Both the position numbers and the translations under genes were made by a program. 54,726 nucleotides of DNA, taken from positions 1 through 54,726 of the forward strand of contig NZ_JOCT01000039.1 of the NCBI RefSeq assembly GCF_000717875.1. Direction: 5' to 3'. This DNA comes from Streptomyces sp. NRRL S-455. GTDB lineage: Bacteria; Actinomycetota; Actinomycetes; Streptomycetales; Streptomycetaceae. This document shows positions 52,159 through 54,726 of the stretch, piece after piece. Numbering within the stretch: the stretch's first letter is position 1; every line of letters begins with the position of its first letter. The notes beneath the pieces are model-generated. The model was not told the DNA's origin and did no database searches. It was given only the letters and a program-made list of their open reading frames with translations.

Positions 52159-53085
52159 ATGAGCTCTGGTTCGTCAGGTCATGTGGCGCGATCCACGGTT
52201 CGTCCGCACTGTGAGACGACCGGTAGGGCCCCTTTGCGAACGCCTTCACGGACTTTTCTGCGTGCTTCCGACGGCGTGACGATCGACGCCGTATACGACC
52301 CGGGGGCGGCCGTATACGACGCCTCCCGGACGCCTGCCGGTCACCCCGTGTTCGTCGTCGCCCACGGCTTCACCGGCGCGGTGGACCGGCCGCACGTACG
52401 GCGGGTCGCGCAGGCCTTCGCCCGGTACGGGGCCGTCGTCACCTTCTCCTTCCGGGGGCACGGGGCGTCCGGCGGGCGGTCCACGGTCGGGGACCGGGAG
52501 GTGCTCGACCTGGCGGCGGCCGTGCGGTGGGCGCGGGAACTGGGGCATGCGCGCGTGGCGACGGTAGGGTTCTCCATGGGCGGCTCGGTGGTGTTGCGGC
52601 ACGCGGCGTTGTACGGGGAGTACGGGGGCGCAGGGGAGTACGGGGGCGCCGGGGAGTATGGGGGTGCCGAGGAGGAGTACGGGGACGCCGGTGAGGGCAC
52701 CGACGTGGTGGTGTCGGTGAGTGCCCCGGCCCGCTGGTACTACCGGGGGACGGCCCCGATGCGGCGGCTGCACTGGCTGGTGACGCGGCCCGAGGGGCGG
52801 GTGGTGGGCCGGTACGGCTTCCGTACCCGGATCCACCACCGGGACTGGAACCCGGTCCCGCTCTCGCCGGTCGAGGCGGTGCCGAGGATCGCCCCGACGC
52901 CGCTGCTGATCGTGCACGGCGACGCCGACGGCTACTTCCCCGTCGACCATCCGCGCATGCTGGCCGCGGCCGCGGGTGACCAGGGCGAACTGTGGCTGGA
53001 GCCGGGCATGGGGCACGCCGAGCACGCGGCGAGCGACGATCTGCTGGGCCGGATCGGGGAGTGGGTCGTGGGCCGGGCGGGCTAG
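52159..53085 (+). CDS. Alpha/beta-hydrolase
   Basis: This 308-residue hydrolase has the oxyanion segment VVAHGFTGA, nucleophile Ser in VGFSMGGSV, acid Asp in HGDADGYFP and His in GMGHAEHA. The Ser is followed at about residue 153 by a low-complexity loop of EYGGAG repeats encoded by an 18-base tandem repeat, in the position of a lid insertion. Substrate unknown. The ATG at 52159 lacks a good ribosome-binding site, so a short or leaderless mRNA is possible. Divergent from glnR. Confidence 0.88.
   Translation: MSSGSSGHVARSTVRPHCETTGRAPLRTPSRTFLRASDGVTIDAVYDPGAAVYDASRTPAGHPVFVVAHGFTGAVDRPHVRRVAQAFARYGAVVTFSFRGHGASGGRSTVGDREVLDLAAAVRWARELGHARVATVGFSMGGSVVLRHAALYGEYGGAGEYGGAGEYGGAEEEYGDAGEGTDVVVSVSAPARWYYRGTAPMRRLHWLVTRPEGRVVGRYGFRTRIHHRDWNPVPLSPVEAVPRIAPTPLLIVHGDADGYFPVDHPRMLAAAAGDQGELWLEPGMGHAEHAASDDLLGRIGEWVVGRAG
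52615..52689 (+). repeat. 18-bp tandem repeat within the hydrolase gene
   Basis: Three consecutive units of GGGGAGTACGGGGGCGCN (52615-52632, 52633-52650, 52651-52668) and a degenerate fourth encode EYGGAG repeats. Multiples of three keep the frame, so copy number could vary between strains. Confidence 0.9.
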
Positions 53086-53122
53086 CCTTGCGGGGTTCAC
53101 CGACAAGCGATTGAGGAAGCAG

Positions 53123-53377
53123 ATGCCAAAGGTCACGGTGCGCTACTGGGCCGCCGCCAAGGCCGCGGCCGGGGTGGCCGAGGAGCCGTACGAGGCGGCC
53201 ACGCTCGCCGAGGCGCTCGACGGGGTGCGCGAGCGGCACCCGGGTGAGCTGGAGCGCGTGCTGCGGCGATGCTCGTTCCTCGTGGACGGTGACCCCGTGG
53301 GCACGCGTGGGCATGAGACGGTACGGCTGGCCGACGGCGGCACGGTCGAGGTGCTCCCGCCGTTCGCAGGAGGGTGA
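53123..53377 (+). CDS. MoaD/ThiS-family sulfur carrier protein
   Basis: This 84-residue ubiquitin-like protein (KVTVRYWAAAKAAAGV, FLVDGDPV, GTVEVLPPFAGG) ends in the Gly-Gly needed for thiocarboxylation. It probably serves molybdopterin synthase or another thiotransfer pathway; no moa genes are adjacent, so the pathway is not certain. The ATG at 53123 has GAGGAAG 3-9 bases upstream. Confidence 0.9.
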   Translation: MPKVTVRYWAAAKAAAGVAEEPYEAATLAEALDGVRERHPGELERVLRRCSFLVDGDPVGTRGHETVRLADGGTVEVLPPFAGG

Positions 53378-53379
53378 CG

Positions 53380-54462
53380 ATGACCGACCAGCCCAACCAG
53401 CAGTACGAGGGTTACGAGGGTTACGGCCCGTACGGGCAGCAGCCACCGCCTCAGCCGCAGCAGCCGCAGGGGTGGCCCTACCAGCAGGGGCATCAGGGGT
53501 ACGACGATCCGTACGCCGCCCAGCAGTACACGCAGCAGTGGCAGGGGCAGACCTGGGAGACGCAGACGCACGCGCAGGTGACGGCGGCGGAGGAGACGGC
53601 GTATCTGCCGCCGCAGGGATACGACGTGCCGGCTCCCGCCTCCGCTGAGGTCGCCGATGCTCCCGCTCCCTCTTCCGAGTACGGCCCGGCCACTCTCGCC
53701 GGGAACCCGCGTGTCACGGACGCGCAGCGGGCGCGGGCGGAGGGGCGGTCGCCGATCATCGAGCCGGGGTTGCAGCCGGCCGCGCTGACGGCGCTGCTGG
53801 GTCTGCTGCTGGCGGGCGCGGCGGCGGTCGGGACATACATGCTCCTGGTGCCGCTCGTCGTGCTCCAGGCCGTCACCGCGGCGGGCTGGTTCCGGTTGAA
53901 CGGGATGTGGCCGGCGCGGCAGGGCATCGCGCTGGGCTTCGCGGGGGCGCTGGCCGCGGACGCGGCGCTGCTGGTGTCGGGCCGCTCGCCGTCCGCGATC
54001 CTGGGGACGCTCGGGGTGTGGGTGCTGCTGGCCCTGGTGCTGCAGCTGCGCTCGCACGCCGACCCGGACGAGCGGATGTACGGCCTGATGGCGACGGTCG
54101 CGGCGTCGGCGCTGGCGATCGTCGCGGGCGGGTACCTCGCGGCGGAGGCGGACGCGGTGACCGTGGGTGCGGTCGGGGTGGCGGTCGCGATCCTGGCCCG
54201 CGCCCTGCCGTTGCCGACGGTGGCGTCGGTGGTGGGGGCGTTGCTGGCGGGGGCCGGTGCGGGCGTCGCGGCCGGTGCGCTGACGGGGCTGGGCCCGTCT
54301 GGCGCCCTCCTCGGTGCGGGGGCCGGGGCGTGTGCCCTGATCGGTCACCGGGTCGCCAGCTACGACTATCCGTCGCGCTTCGTCCACTTCACGGCTGGCG
54401 TGGCCCTGCCTCTGGCGGCCGCTGCTCCGGTGGTCTACGTACTGGGCCGGGCGCTGGTGTAG
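53380..54462 (+). CDS. Polytopic membrane protein of unknown function
   Basis: This 360-residue protein has a Gln/Tyr/Pro-rich cytoplasmic N-terminus (about 1-120) followed by about eight to nine hydrophobic helices (from ALTALLGLLLAGAAAVGTYM to LAAAAPVVYVLGRALV). The ATG at 53380 is preferred because GGAGG lies 6 bases upstream; a GTG at 53374 is too close to it. It starts 2 bases after the MoaD-like gene, so the two are cotranscribed. I do not recognise a functional family; Gln-rich tails occur in divisome and wall-associated Streptomyces proteins. Confidence 0.82.
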   Translation: MTDQPNQQYEGYEGYGPYGQQPPPQPQQPQGWPYQQGHQGYDDPYAAQQYTQQWQGQTWETQTHAQVTAAEETAYLPPQGYDVPAPASAEVADAPAPSSEYGPATLAGNPRVTDAQRARAEGRSPIIEPGLQPAALTALLGLLLAGAAAVGTYMLLVPLVVLQAVTAAGWFRLNGMWPARQGIALGFAGALAADAALLVSGRSPSAILGTLGVWVLLALVLQLRSHADPDERMYGLMATVAASALAIVAGGYLAAEADAVTVGAVGVAVAILARALPLPTVASVVGALLAGAGAGVAAGALTGLGPSGALLGAGAGACALIGHRVASYDYPSRFVHFTAGVALPLAAAAPVVYVLGRALV

Positions 54463-54495
54463 CGCCGGCGGTTTGGTGGTGGGTCGGGGCCGCGC

Positions 54496-54588
54496 CGGGG
54501 GGTGTCCGTCCTCGGAACGGCGCGATGGGGTCGGAGACCGATCAACTGTCCGTTGACGCGCCAACCAGCTGCGGGCGGACACCCCCCG
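54496..54588. repeat. 13-bp inverted repeat with a 67-base loop
   Basis: CGGGGGGTGTCCG at 54496-54508 pairs perfectly with CGGACACCCCCCG at 54576-54588. It lies after the last complete gene and could be a terminator, a folded RNA or a mobile-element end. Confidence 0.7.
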
Positions 54589-54630
54589 ACACGTCCCCTT
54601 CCGTGCGTACGCGGGTGCAGGCTGTCCTAG

Positions 54631-54669
54631 CTGCGGGCAGTCGTGCCGCTGGGGCGGCACGGGTGGGCG
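54631..54669. repeat. Dispersed palindromic repeat, copy 3 (reverse orientation)
   Basis: The core GTGCCGC-TGGG-GCGGCAC at 54643-54660 is flanked by CTGCGGGCAGTC and GGGTGGGCG, the reverse complement of copies 1 and 2. Directly after it, 54671-54717 carries a second common Streptomyces intergenic repeat containing GAGCGAAGCCGAGAACTTGG inside a GGGGGTCCCCC-type inverted context. Confidence 0.85.
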
Positions 54670-54726
54670 TGGGGGTCCCCCCTGTTCGAGCGAAGCCGAG
54701 AACTTGGGGGAGGCACCCCGCACCGC

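Overview
The window is a piece of a high-GC actinobacterial chromosome, almost certainly Streptomyces. The signs are the strong third-position GC, the many GTG starts, GlnR, CsoR, mycothiol synthase (MshD), XRE/DUF397 gene sets and typical Streptomyces dispersed repeats. From memory, the backbone gene order follows the S. coelicolor region around SCO4126-SCO4161; I could not run an alignment.

Layout. 1-137: 3' end of a 5S rRNA and its terminator. 169-2465: a NarL-type two-component system behind a wrecked ABC-transporter gene. 2559-3101: an acetyltransferase. 3109-12965: a chromosomal type IV secretion-like locus (VirD4-, split VirB4-, VirB6-, VirB8- and VirB2-like genes on the minus strand, plus a divergent lytic transglycosylase/NlpC protein). 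No relaxase is visible, and the VirD4-like protein has lost its Walker A lysine. 13218-17097: a PAP2 phosphatase, a flavin oxidase, a lipoprotein and a small conserved protein. 17112-17498: the copper repressor CsoR with its operator.

17738-27736 is a phosphate block: a PhoU-like protein with Pit, the pstSCAB operon behind a PHO box, then polyphosphate kinase followed by overlapping CHAD and Nudix genes. 28125-30506 is a YtrA-type GntR/ABC operon behind a 16-bp palindrome. Divergent from it, 30616-35006 is a tightly overlapping operon of ECF sigma factor, zinc anti-sigma factor and ABC transporter, followed by a frameshifted LysR gene. 36004-41077 looks like an accessory insert: an XRE regulator with two tandem DUF397 genes, two divergent small genes, a pectate lyase-pectinesterase fusion that overlaps the second of them, and a GH5 glycosidase.

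The backbone then resumes: DUF2993 protein, secreted 5'-nucleotidase with three 17-bp repeats upstream, MshD, an ArsR/quinone-reductase pair, a CssRS-like two-component system beside an HtrA-like protease with an 11-bp-phased repeat box, a LacI regulator, the nitrogen regulator GlnR, an alpha/beta hydrolase, a MoaD-like protein and a membrane protein. The themes are phosphate acquisition and storage (Pit, Pst, Ppk, nucleotidase), envelope quality control, and an uncharacterised envelope machine related to conjugation systems. Three copies of a palindromic repeat occur, at 13964-14032, inside the CHAD coding sequence, and at 54631-54669.
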